11,579 nt of DNA, taken from NCBI GenBank assembly GCA_945873675.1, contig CAMCEP010000062.1, positions 1 to 11,579 of the forward strand, given 5' to 3'. The position numbers and the translations under genes were made by a program. A model generated the notes under the pieces. The model saw nothing but the letters and a program-made list of their open reading frames with translations. It did no database searches and was not told the origin of the DNA. Origin of the DNA: Asaia bogorensis. Lineage in GTDB: Bacteria; Pseudomonadota; Alphaproteobacteria; Acetobacterales; Acetobacteraceae. Of the stretch, positions 1 to 6,306 are shown in pieces. Position 1 is the stretch's first letter; the number at the start of each line of letters is the position of its first letter.

Positions 1-890
1 AATTGGCGCGCACCCTTGATGGCTGCGGCAACGTTCAAACCGGCTGAACCGCCCAGGCAAATGCCTTCCTGCACCAGCAGGTCGAATACCTGGGTAAGCG
101 CTTCTTCATCTGTCACCTGCACCGCGTCATCAATCAGGGCGCGGTCACCCACCAGATTGCCCGGCACCCGCGCGGCCTGGCCAATACCCTCAGTGATGGA
201 AGACCCCTCAGGCTTCAACTCGCCCGTCTTGACCCAAGAGAAAAGCGAACTGCCCATCGGGTCCGCGAGCACAATGCGCGTTGCCGGTCCGCGCGCCTTC
301 AAGGCACGCGCAATGCCGGCCAGTGTGCCGCCGGTGCCGCAGGAACAGGTGAAGGCATCAATCTGACCGCCGGTCTGGTCCCAAATCTCGGGCCCCGTGG
401 TTGCCTCATGCACCGCACGATTGGCGAGGTTATCGAATTGATTGGCGTAAACCGCGCCGAGCTCCTCAGCCAGGCGGCGACTGAAATGCACGTAATTGCC
501 GGGATCAGAGAAAGGCTTGGCCGGCACCAGACGAAGATCAGCGCCAATCATACGAAGAAAATCGAGCTTTTCGCGGCTTTGCGTCTCGGGCACTACAATG
601 ATGCTGCGATAGCCGCGCGCATTAGCGACCAGCGTGATGCCAATGCCCGTATTGCCAGCCGTGCCTTCCACAATCGTACCGGGCTCGCCGGGCTTCAAAG
701 CGCCGCGCGCTTCGGCATCCGCAATGATGCCAAGGCCGGCGCGGTCCTTCACGGAACCGCCCGGGTTCATGAATTCCGCCTTACCCAGAATGTCGCAGCC
801 GGTCATTTCGCTGGCGCGCTTCAGGCGTATCAATGGTGTATTGCCGATCGCGCCGGCCAGACCATCCACGATATTTTGCATGCCTGCCAT
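1..890 (-). CDS. cysK: Cysteine synthase A (O-acetylserine sulfhydrylase), 3' end cut off by window edge
   Basis: This is a PLP-dependent fold-type II enzyme that makes L-cysteine from O-acetylserine and sulfide in the cytoplasm. About 296 codons are visible and no stop is reached, so some tens of C-terminal residues lie beyond position 1. Seen in the translation: IGNTPLIRL near residues 15-23, NPGGSVKDRAG with the presumed PLP lysine at K48, the substrate loop EGTAGNTGIG (family members often have TSGNTG), and the phosphate-binding CGTGGTLAG loop. The last visible residues, GGSAGLNVAAA, match the family's C-terminal region. I chose the ATG at 890 because a GGTGA lies just upstream; an in-frame ATG at 908 would add six residues. 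It lies downstream of dedA on the same strand, separated by about 170 bases. A cystathionine beta-synthase-like or other cysteine synthase subtype is possible, but the overall family is secure. Confidence 0.93.
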   Translation of the reverse strand, partial: MAGMQNIVDGLAGAIGNTPLIRLKRASEMTGCDILGKAEFMNPGGSVKDRAGLGIIADAEARGALKPGEPGTIVEGTAGNTGIGITLVANARGYRSIIVVPETQSREKLDFLRMIGADLRLVPAKPFSDPGNYVHFSRRLAEELGAVYANQFDNLANRAVHEATTGPEIWDQTGGQIDAFTCSCGTGGTLAGIARALKARGPATRIVLADPMGSSLFSWVKTGELKPEGSSITEGIGQAARVPGNLVGDRALIDDAVQVTDEEALTQVFDLLVQEGICLGGSAGLNVAAAIKGARQ

Positions 891-1061
891 CGAAATCACC
901 GCGCCCATTGCTTGACCATTCGAAGACCATGCTGGCCCGGACCGAAAGGTGGCACAAGCTTCGGAAATTTCTTATCTTTTTAGCGCAATCCGAGAATGCT
1001 GCTGCTCTCAAGTATCCGAAAAACGAAAGGTATTGCCCCGCGCTGGTCAGACGGGGCTTTT
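891..1061. other. Intergenic region between dedA and cysK
   Basis: About 170 bases with no protein gene I can support. It contains the cysK leader on the minus strand and, at the dedA side, a hairpin followed by five T on the plus strand. I found no convincing -35/-10 pair for cysK; a TTGAGA at roughly 1004-1009 on the minus strand has no good partner. Confidence 0.5.
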
Positions 1062-1062
1062 T
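1035..1062 (+). terminator. Hairpin plus T-run (rho-independent terminator, plus-strand orientation)
   Basis: GCCCCG at 1035-1040 pairs perfectly with CGGGGC at 1052-1057, across an 11-base loop. TTTTT follows directly at 1058-1062. Read on the plus strand this is a textbook intrinsic terminator, yet both flanking genes are on the minus strand. On the minus strand the same stem starts two bases after the dedA stop codon and could end that transcript, but without an immediate T-run there. Confidence 0.6.
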
Positions 1063-1628
1063 CAGACAGCCTCACTGCGCCCCTTGCGAGAGCGCCTGTA
1101 AAAATGCCGCGCTACGAAAAATGCCAAGGCGGAAAGCGCGATGCCGGCGATGGCCCAACCCAGCCTCTCCGGCCCGATCACGGAGCCGAGAAACCAGCCC
1201 GCGGCGACAAAGCTGCTGGCCCAAATGCCGGCGGCGATGAAATTCAGGATCGCAAAGCGCCCCCAATTCAACCCGGCAAGACCACAGGCGGCCGAAGCGA
1301 CGTTTCTAATGCCATAGAGGAAACGGAAACTCAGAATGAACCAGGTACCATAGCGTTCCAGTAGTGCATTGACCTTGGCCACTTTTTTATCAGCACCCTT
1401 GATTCGGCGTACAATGCGGGGCCCATAGCGCCGCCCGAGAGTGAACCAAGTTTGATCCCCCAGAAAGGAACCAAACCACACCGAAAACAAAAGCCACCAG
1501 GGGTCCACCGCACCAGTGGCCGCGCCCAGGGCCGCTGCGGCCAAGACGAATGTTTCACCTTCAAAGAACGCCCAGATGAACGCTCCCAGGTAGGCGTAGT
1601 GCCCCCAAGAGTCCCAGATTTCAGCCAA
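1062..1628 (-). CDS. DedA-family integral inner-membrane protein
   Basis: A 188-residue DedA/VTT-domain protein. Family members act in membrane homeostasis; some are lipid or undecaprenyl-phosphate flippases or proton-dependent transporters. Visible marks: an N-terminal hydrophobic re-entrant segment with FFEGETF (E23, E25), FGSFLGDQ near 52-59 (D58), a tyrosine/arginine patch LGRRYGPR, the conserved FRFLYGIRN (R102, R108) near 101-109, and WGRFAILN. Further hydrophobic segments lie around 128-152 and 157-175, ending in a basic tail. The only plausible start is TTG at 1628: an in-frame TAG lies at 1650-1652 and there is no ATG or GTG between. Upstream is a G-rich GGGGGTGGTG stretch rather than a clean ribosome binding site. 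It is divergent from hslO. The family call is firm; the substrate is unknown. Confidence 0.88.
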   Translation of the reverse strand: MAEIWDSWGHYAYLGAFIWAFFEGETFVLAAAALGAATGAVDPWWLLFSVWFGSFLGDQTWFTLGRRYGPRIVRRIKGADKKVAKVNALLERYGTWFILSFRFLYGIRNVASAACGLAGLNWGRFAILNFIAAGIWASSFVAAGWFLGSVIGPERLGWAIAGIALSALAFFVARHFYRRSRKGRSEAV

Positions 1629-1711
1629 GACACCACCCCCGGTTATTGTCTATAAACTGGCCCCGATTGGCTAAAAGGGGAAGGGCCACCCAAATTTTGT
1701 TTTGGCCCATA

Positions 1712-1732
1712 GGGGCGCAGCCTGTGCGCCCC
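1712..1732 (+). promoter_or_regulatory. Perfect 8-bp hairpin in the hslO leader
   Basis: GGGGCGCA at 1712-1719 pairs without mismatch with TGCGCCCC at 1725-1732 around the five-base loop GCCTG. It ends eight bases before the AAGGAAG ribosome binding site. No T-run follows on either strand, so it does not look like a simple terminator. It may be a 5' UTR structure, an operator, or chance in GC-rich DNA. Confidence 0.4.
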
Positions 1733-1740
1733 GCTTGGAT

Positions 1741-1747
1741 AAGGAAG
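1741..1747 (+). promoter_or_regulatory. Ribosome binding site for hslO (fixes GTG start)
   Basis: AAGGAAG lies four bases before the GTG at 1752 (six between AGGA and the GTG). It supports this non-ATG start for hslO. Confidence 0.7.
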
Positions 1748-1751
1748 TCTC

Positions 1752-2717
1752 GTGTCGCAAATACCCGAAAACGCCGATGGCCCCATGTTCGATGCCTTCG
1801 GCCGCCCACCCGTTCCCGATCTTGTGGTGCCAAGGGCAATCCTGCCCTTTCATTTGGATGAAAGGCCGGTGCGTGGCCGCTTGGTGCGGCTTGGGCCTTT
1901 GGCGGATGCCCTGCTTGGCCGACATGATTATCAACCAGCGATCGCGAAACTGGCCGGTGAGGCAATGGCGCTAACCGCGGGCCTGGCAGCGGCACTGAAG
2001 TTTGAAGGTTCCTTCAGCTTGCAGGCCAAGGGCGATGGCCCGGTTTCGCTATTCTTGGCGGATTGCACCCATGCCGGGGCGCTGCGGGGCTATGCCAAGG
2101 TCAATCCGGAAAGGCTGGCAGAGCTTGAAGCGCTGAGCGCCGCCACGCTGCTCGGCAAGGGCTATCTGGCCTTCACCTGCGATCAGGGGCCCGATATGGA
2201 TCGCTACCAGGGCATTGTCGCCATCGAAGGTGAAACCCTGACAGAAATGACCGGCGCGTATTTCCGCAATTCGGAACAGCTTGACACCTATCTGAGGCTG
2301 GCCTGCGAAGAAACGCCGGCTGGTTGGCGGGCCTCTGCCCTGCTGCTTGAGCGTGTGGCCAGCGCCGGCTGGCTCGACCAGCGGATGGATCAGGAACAGC
2401 AGCAGGAAGCTTGGCAGACCGCGACCATTCTGGCGCGCACCATCAGCGCCGAAGAATTATTGGATGATCGGCTTTCCGGTGAACAGGTGCTGCATCGGCT
2501 ATTCCACGCTGAAGGGCTTAGGCTTGATCGCCCAAGGCCGCTATCTTACGGCTGCCGCTGTTCACGCGACCGTTTGCTGAATGTCTTGGGCGGCTTCAGC
2601 ACCGATGATCTAAACCACATGGCAGATGAGGGCACCATCACCATGACCTGCGAATTCTGCAATTTTGATTTCCGCTTTGATCGCAACGCGCTCCCAGCGC
2701 GGGACGCAGGGAATTGA
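1752..2717 (+). CDS. hslO: Hsp33 redox-regulated molecular chaperone
   Basis: A 321-residue cytosolic holdase that is activated when its zinc-bound cysteines are oxidised during oxidative or heat stress. The N-terminal domain shows family patterns such as RPVRGRLVRLG (38-48), FKGxxSLQ-like FEGSFSLQ (84-91), the GYAKVNP segment (113-119), DRYQGIV (150-156) and the AYFRNSEQ motif (169-176). The C-terminal redox switch is intact: CRC at C268/C270 in YGCRC, and CEFC at C300/C303, the CXC and CXXC zinc ligands. The length is slightly above the usual ~290 because of an N-terminal extension and a short C-terminal tail. Start is GTG with a good ribosome binding site. The next gene starts two bases after its stop, suggesting co-transcription. 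Confidence 0.95.
   Translation: MSQIPENADGPMFDAFGRPPVPDLVVPRAILPFHLDERPVRGRLVRLGPLADALLGRHDYQPAIAKLAGEAMALTAGLAAALKFEGSFSLQAKGDGPVSLFLADCTHAGALRGYAKVNPERLAELEALSAATLLGKGYLAFTCDQGPDMDRYQGIVAIEGETLTEMTGAYFRNSEQLDTYLRLACEETPAGWRASALLLERVASAGWLDQRMDQEQQQEAWQTATILARTISAEELLDDRLSGEQVLHRLFHAEGLRLDRPRPLSYGCRCSRDRLLNVLGGFSTDDLNHMADEGTITMTCEFCNFDFRFDRNALPARDAGN
2708..2712 (+). promoter_or_regulatory. Ribosome binding site for the lipoprotein gene
   Basis: AGGGA sits seven bases before the ATG at 2720, inside the end of hslO. It favours the ATG at 2720 over an in-frame TTG at 2714 that overlaps the hslO stop. Confidence 0.6.
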
Positions 2718-2719
2718 CC

Positions 2720-3352
2720 ATGTCCTTGCTGACCAAACGCCGCGCCTTCCTCGCCCTGCCCCTGCTTGCCGCCTGCGCCCATGAACAGCCAGCGGGACCC
2801 TTCGTGCCGCCAGGGCCGCCCAGCTATGGGCATTTGACACCACTTCGGCTCAAGGTCGGTACGTTAGAAATTCAGGAAGGTGGCTCCGGCACAGCCTTTC
2901 TTGTGGACCAGTCAGCGCCGCTTCAGCCAGCAGATGTGATGCGGCGCTTGGCGCAAGACAGGCTGAGCGCGGCTGGTGGCCCCGGCAAGGCGCGTTTCCT
3001 GATCCAGACAGCAAGCCTTACCCGGGAAGGCGGCGCGTCGGGCGGTGTTTTCAGCCCAGCATCAGAAACCTTCCGCTGCGTCATGCGCTGCCAGGTGGAA
3101 ATTATCTCCTCCGAAGAGGCCATCCTTGCCACCACCTCGGCCGAGGCCACGCGTGTTGCGACCGGGTCAGTGCGTGATGCCGGGGAAAGGGGGGCGCTGG
3201 CGGAACGCGCGGTGAAATTGGCCGGGCAGGATCTGAACGTGGAATTCGAATATCAACTGCGCCGGCATTTGCGCGCCTGGCTGCAATTGGTGGCCGCGCC
3301 CGGCGAAACACTGCCGCAACCCGTTGAACGCGAAGCCCTGCCGCATTCCTGA
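2720..3352 (+). CDS. Predicted lipoprotein of unknown function
   Basis: 210 residues. The N-terminus is a clear type II signal peptide: basic KRR at 6-8, a hydrophobic stretch, and the lipobox LAAC with the lipidated cysteine at C19. The residue after it is Ala, which under E. coli sorting rules points to the outer membrane. The mature part is Pro-rich at first, then has TPLRLKVGTLEIQEG and a mixed alpha/beta-looking body with a later charged helix around AERAVKLAGQDLNVEF. I do not recognise a named domain; it resembles conserved hypothetical lipoproteins of alphaproteobacteria. It follows hslO by two bases and precedes the M20 hydrolase by 26 bases, so it is probably in one operon. No function is claimed. 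Confidence 0.82.
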   Translation: MSLLTKRRAFLALPLLAACAHEQPAGPFVPPGPPSYGHLTPLRLKVGTLEIQEGGSGTAFLVDQSAPLQPADVMRRLAQDRLSAAGGPGKARFLIQTASLTREGGASGGVFSPASETFRCVMRCQVEIISSEEAILATTSAEATRVATGSVRDAGERGALAERAVKLAGQDLNVEFEYQLRRHLRAWLQLVAAPGETLPQPVEREALPHS

Positions 3353-3378
3353 ATTTTCAAGCAAAAGAAAGAAGCTTC

Positions 3379-4581
3379 ATGACAGACCATCCGTTGATGC
3401 AGGAAATCGCCCCCATCCTGCCGGAGCTGATAGCGATCCGCAAAGACATCCACGCCCATCCGGAATTGGGCATGGAGGAAACGCGCACCGCCGCACTTGT
3501 CGCGGCACGCTTGCGCAGCCTTGGCATTGAAACCACGGAAGGCGTTGGCCGCATGGGTGTGGTCGGCACGCTTCGCGGCACCCGCCCCGGCCAAGGCGCG
3601 ATTGGGCTGCGCGCCGATATGGATGCGCTAGCGCTGACGGAAGCGACCAACCTTCCCTATGCGTCGGAACATCCCGGCAAGATGCATGCCTGCGGGCATG
3701 ATGGGCATACCAGCATGCTGCTGGGTGCCGCGCAGATACTGGCGCAGAATCGCGACTTCGCCGGCACGGTACATTTCATTTTCCAACCCGCCGAAGAAGG
3801 CCGAGGCGGCGCGCGCGCCATGCTGGATGATGGGCTGTTCGAACGTTTCCCCTGCGATTCGGTCTATGGCATGCACAATATGCCAGGCCTTCCGATTGGC
3901 CATTTCGCGCTTTGCGACGGCCCCATGATGGCCGGTTCTGGGCGCTGGAGAGTGCAGTTTCGCGGCACCGGCGGGCATGGCGGCAATTCACCACATTTGG
4001 CGAGTGACATCACCGTGGCGCAGGCGAATTTCATCACAGCGCTGCAAAGCATTGTCAGCCGCAATGCGCCGGCGTTGGAAAGCGTGGTGATCAGTGTTGG
4101 GCATATCTCAGGCGGATCCGTGGATGCGCTGAATGTGATGCCCTCAGAAATTCTCGTGGGCGGCACCATGCGCGCCTTCAACCCAACCATGCAGAAGCTG
4201 CTTGAAGACCGCATGCGCGAAGTGGCGGAACTCACGGCCCGCATGCAGGGGGCAAGCGCCGAGGTAACGCTATGGTGGGGCGCCGCGCCGCTGGTCAATC
4301 ACACGCGGGAGACCAGCATTATGGCAAAAGCCGCACGCGAATTGGTGGGCGATGGCGCGGTGAATGACCAGATGACCCCCGTGACGGGCGGTGAGGATTT
4401 CGCCTTCATGCTGCGCGCCAAGCCGGGTGCCTTTGTCTTCATGGGCAATGGTACCGCGCCGGATGGCAAGGCGCATGCGCTGCACACGCCGCTCTATGAT
4501 TTCAATGACGCGGCCCTGCCGCATGGCGTGGCGTTCTGGGTCAATCTGGTGCGGCGGGAAATGAATAGCGCTGCAGGCTGA
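3379..4581 (+). CDS. M20-family amidohydrolase (hippurate hydrolase / N-acyl-L-amino acid deacylase type)
   Basis: A 400-residue di-metal hydrolase that cleaves amide bonds such as N-acyl amino acids (hippurate, N-acetyl amino acids or N-acyl diaminopimelate in relatives). Motifs in order: RKDIHAHPELG (21-31), LRADMDAL (77-84), MHACGHDGH with metal ligands C105 and H107, QPAEEG with the catalytic and metal-binding glutamates E139/E140, YGMHNMPG with H166, GGHGGNSPH in the dimerisation domain (199-206), GGEDFAFM (337-344) and LHTPLYDFND with H369. The length is typical of the family. No signal peptide, so cytoplasmic. Start at 3379 has an upstream purine-rich AAAGAAG. The real substrate is not determinable. 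It converges on hyuB with a 51-base gap; a link to amide catabolism next door is possible but unproven. Confidence 0.92.
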   Translation: MTDHPLMQEIAPILPELIAIRKDIHAHPELGMEETRTAALVAARLRSLGIETTEGVGRMGVVGTLRGTRPGQGAIGLRADMDALALTEATNLPYASEHPGKMHACGHDGHTSMLLGAAQILAQNRDFAGTVHFIFQPAEEGRGGARAMLDDGLFERFPCDSVYGMHNMPGLPIGHFALCDGPMMAGSGRWRVQFRGTGGHGGNSPHLASDITVAQANFITALQSIVSRNAPALESVVISVGHISGGSVDALNVMPSEILVGGTMRAFNPTMQKLLEDRMREVAELTARMQGASAEVTLWWGAAPLVNHTRETSIMAKAARELVGDGAVNDQMTPVTGGEDFAFMLRAKPGAFVFMGNGTAPDGKAHALHTPLYDFNDAALPHGVAFWVNLVRREMNSAAG

Positions 4582-4596
4582 AACCTACGATTTGAT

Positions 4597-4624
4597 GGGC
4601 GGCGCCTTAAATAAAGCGCCGCCC
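4597..4624. terminator. Bidirectional stem-loop between convergent genes
   Basis: GGGCGGCGC at 4597-4605 pairs perfectly with GCGCCGCCC at 4616-4624 across an AT-rich ten-base loop. It lies between the stops of the M20 gene (4581) and hyuB (4633), where a shared terminator is expected. There is no T-run after the stem on either strand, so it may be a weak or rho-assisted terminator or an mRNA 3' end stabiliser. Confidence 0.55.
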
Positions 4625-4632
4625 TGATCAAG

Positions 4633-6306
4633 CTACTTCACCTCAACACCATAGATATCGCGCGCCGCATGGGCGGTGATCAGCCCGTCCGCCACATCGC
4701 GCTTCACCAATTCCGGATCGCGCGCCTTGGGATCACCCATGCCGCCGCCGCCTGGCAGTTTCAGCAGCAGGCGCCGGCCTTTCGGAATGACCTGAAAGCC
4801 CTTGGTGCGCAGCACCGTGCCGTTGGGGTCATTCAGCCCAACCCAGCCACCAGCCCCCTGCCCGCCGCCATCGCGGCCCTTGGGTGGATTGGCGACGCGA
4901 TCAAAAATCGCATTCACCGCGAATTCCGCATCGCTCTTGGCGCCGATTTCCATGATCTGGCCAAAGCCACCCCGCGTTTTGCCAGCACCTGCGGAATCCG
5001 GGCGGAGTTCCTTCTTCCAGAAAATCACCGGTGCCACGTTTTCAGTCGCTTCCACCGGCATGGTGCGCACGCCGGATGGGAAGGCCGTGCCATCCAGCCC
5101 ATCCTTGGTCGGGCGCGCGCCGGTGCCGCCGGAATTGAAGGTGATGATTTCGAAATCATCCACCTCAGCTTCCTGGCCCGAGACCTGAGAGCCACCACGC
5201 AGCGGCGGATTCCAAAGCGCCGATGAGCCTTCCGCATTTACCCGGTCCGGCACTGCCTGATGCAGGCAGCCCATCATCAGATCCGGGATCAATTGCCCAA
5301 TCACATGCCGCACACTGACCGGATAGGGACGCGGCGCATTCAGGATGGAACCTTCGGGGATTTCCATCTCAAACGGCGCCAGGCTCGCCCAATTATTCGG
5401 GACTTCAGGGGCGACCACGCATTTGATGCCAAAGCAGGAATAGGCGCGGCAATAGGCGGGTGGCACATTGATGCCGCGGCCGGAAAGCCCCGAAGTGCCG
5501 GCATAATCCACCACAATCCGATCCGCATGGATGGTCATGGCCGCCTTCAGCGTCACCGGCGCCTCATACCCATCCGATTTGATATCGGAACGGAAAGTGC
5601 CACGGGGCAACTTGGCGATTTCAAGCAGGGTCGCGCGGCGGCTGGCTTCAAAAATATACTCCGCCAGATCATCCAGGCTATCCATCGCGAACTCGTTCAT
5701 CATTTCAACAAGTCGCTTGGAACCGGCGTCATTGCAGGCACAAAGGGAATAGATATCGCCTTCCAGTTCCACCGGCGTGCGCGATCCTGCGCGGACGAAA
5801 TCGAAAAACGTCTCATTCGGCGCGCCGGCATCGAAGCATTTCACGATAGGGATATAGAGCCCTTCTTCGAAAACGCTGCGCCCTTCAGGGCCCATGCCAA
5901 GCCCGCCAATATCAATGATATGCGCGGTATTGGCGAAAAGCCCGACAATCTTGCCGCCACGAAAGGCGGGCGAGACCACGGTCAGGTCATGCAAATGCCC
6001 GGTCGCGAGCCAAGGGTCATTGGTGATGTAGTGATCACCGGGCTTCATGCTGGCGGCGGGGAATTTCGCCAGGAAATGTCCCACCGATTCCGCCATGGAA
6101 TTCACATGGCCAGGAGTTCCGGTCACGGCCTGGGCCAGCATGCGTCCTTGCAGGTCAAAGACGCCGGCGGAAAGATCGCCCGCTTCTCGCACCGTGGTGC
6201 TGAAGGCAGTGCGGATCATGGTTTGCGCCTGTTCTTCCACCACCGCGATCAGGCGATTCCATTGGATCTGGCGTTGAATTGTCGCCAGCGCGCCGGTTTC
6301 CTTCAT
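4633..6306 (-). CDS. hyuB: Hydantoinase B / oxoprolinase family subunit
   Basis: 557 residues, the HyuB partner of the adjacent HyuA. Family complexes use ATP to open cyclic amides (N-methylhydantoin, hydantoin, 5-oxoproline, caprolactam) or to carboxylate ketones; the cytoplasmic enzyme is HyuA-HyuB. Seen: DLSAGVFDLQGR (44-55), GHVNSM (66-71), GDHYITNDPW (90-99), TGHLHDLTV (102-110), AHIIDIGG with H129 and D132 (many relatives have AHHxDIGG), GSRTPxELEGDI (174-184), and the C-terminal glycine-rich GGGGMGDP followed by DPELVKRDVADGLIT. I start at the ATG at 6306 rather than 51 bases further upstream, because an AGGAGG lies seven bases before it and it overlaps the hyuA stop as ATGA. Substrate is unassigned. 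Confidence 0.93.
   Translation of the reverse strand: MKETGALATIQRQIQWNRLIAVVEEQAQTMIRTAFSTTVREAGDLSAGVFDLQGRMLAQAVTGTPGHVNSMAESVGHFLAKFPAASMKPGDHYITNDPWLATGHLHDLTVVSPAFRGGKIVGLFANTAHIIDIGGLGMGPEGRSVFEEGLYIPIVKCFDAGAPNETFFDFVRAGSRTPVELEGDIYSLCACNDAGSKRLVEMMNEFAMDSLDDLAEYIFEASRRATLLEIAKLPRGTFRSDIKSDGYEAPVTLKAAMTIHADRIVVDYAGTSGLSGRGINVPPAYCRAYSCFGIKCVVAPEVPNNWASLAPFEMEIPEGSILNAPRPYPVSVRHVIGQLIPDLMMGCLHQAVPDRVNAEGSSALWNPPLRGGSQVSGQEAEVDDFEIITFNSGGTGARPTKDGLDGTAFPSGVRTMPVEATENVAPVIFWKKELRPDSAGAGKTRGGFGQIMEIGAKSDAEFAVNAIFDRVANPPKGRDGGGQGAGGWVGLNDPNGTVLRTKGFQVIPKGRRLLLKLPGGGGMGDPKARDPELVKRDVADGLITAHAARDIYGVEVK

Larger units (their letters stand above)
1629..1751. promoter_or_regulatory. Divergent intergenic region dedA/hslO
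   Basis: Promoters for both flanking genes should lie in these 123 bases. An AT-rich core TTATTGTCTATAAA sits at 1643-1656. On the minus strand it gives a TATAGA at 1654-1649 that could be a -10 box for dedA, leaving only about 14 bases of leader. On the plus strand TTGTCT at 1646-1651 with a TAA-containing hexamer near 1669-1675 is a weak candidate for hslO. Neither pair is close to consensus; the placement is inference. Confidence 0.35.

Noticed and set aside
950..965. TGGCAC resembling a sigma-54 -24 element on the plus strand
   Set aside because: The required GC at the -12 position is GG, and no plus-strand gene follows.
408..983. Plus-strand open frame opposite cysK running into the intergenic gap
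   Set aside because: Mostly antisense to cysK codons; the product has no domain and the tail is just intergenic sequence.
1640..1700. Possible heat-shock sigma-32 promoter for hslO (CCCCGATT)
   Set aside because: No CTTGAA-like -35 at proper spacing, and the -10 match is incomplete.
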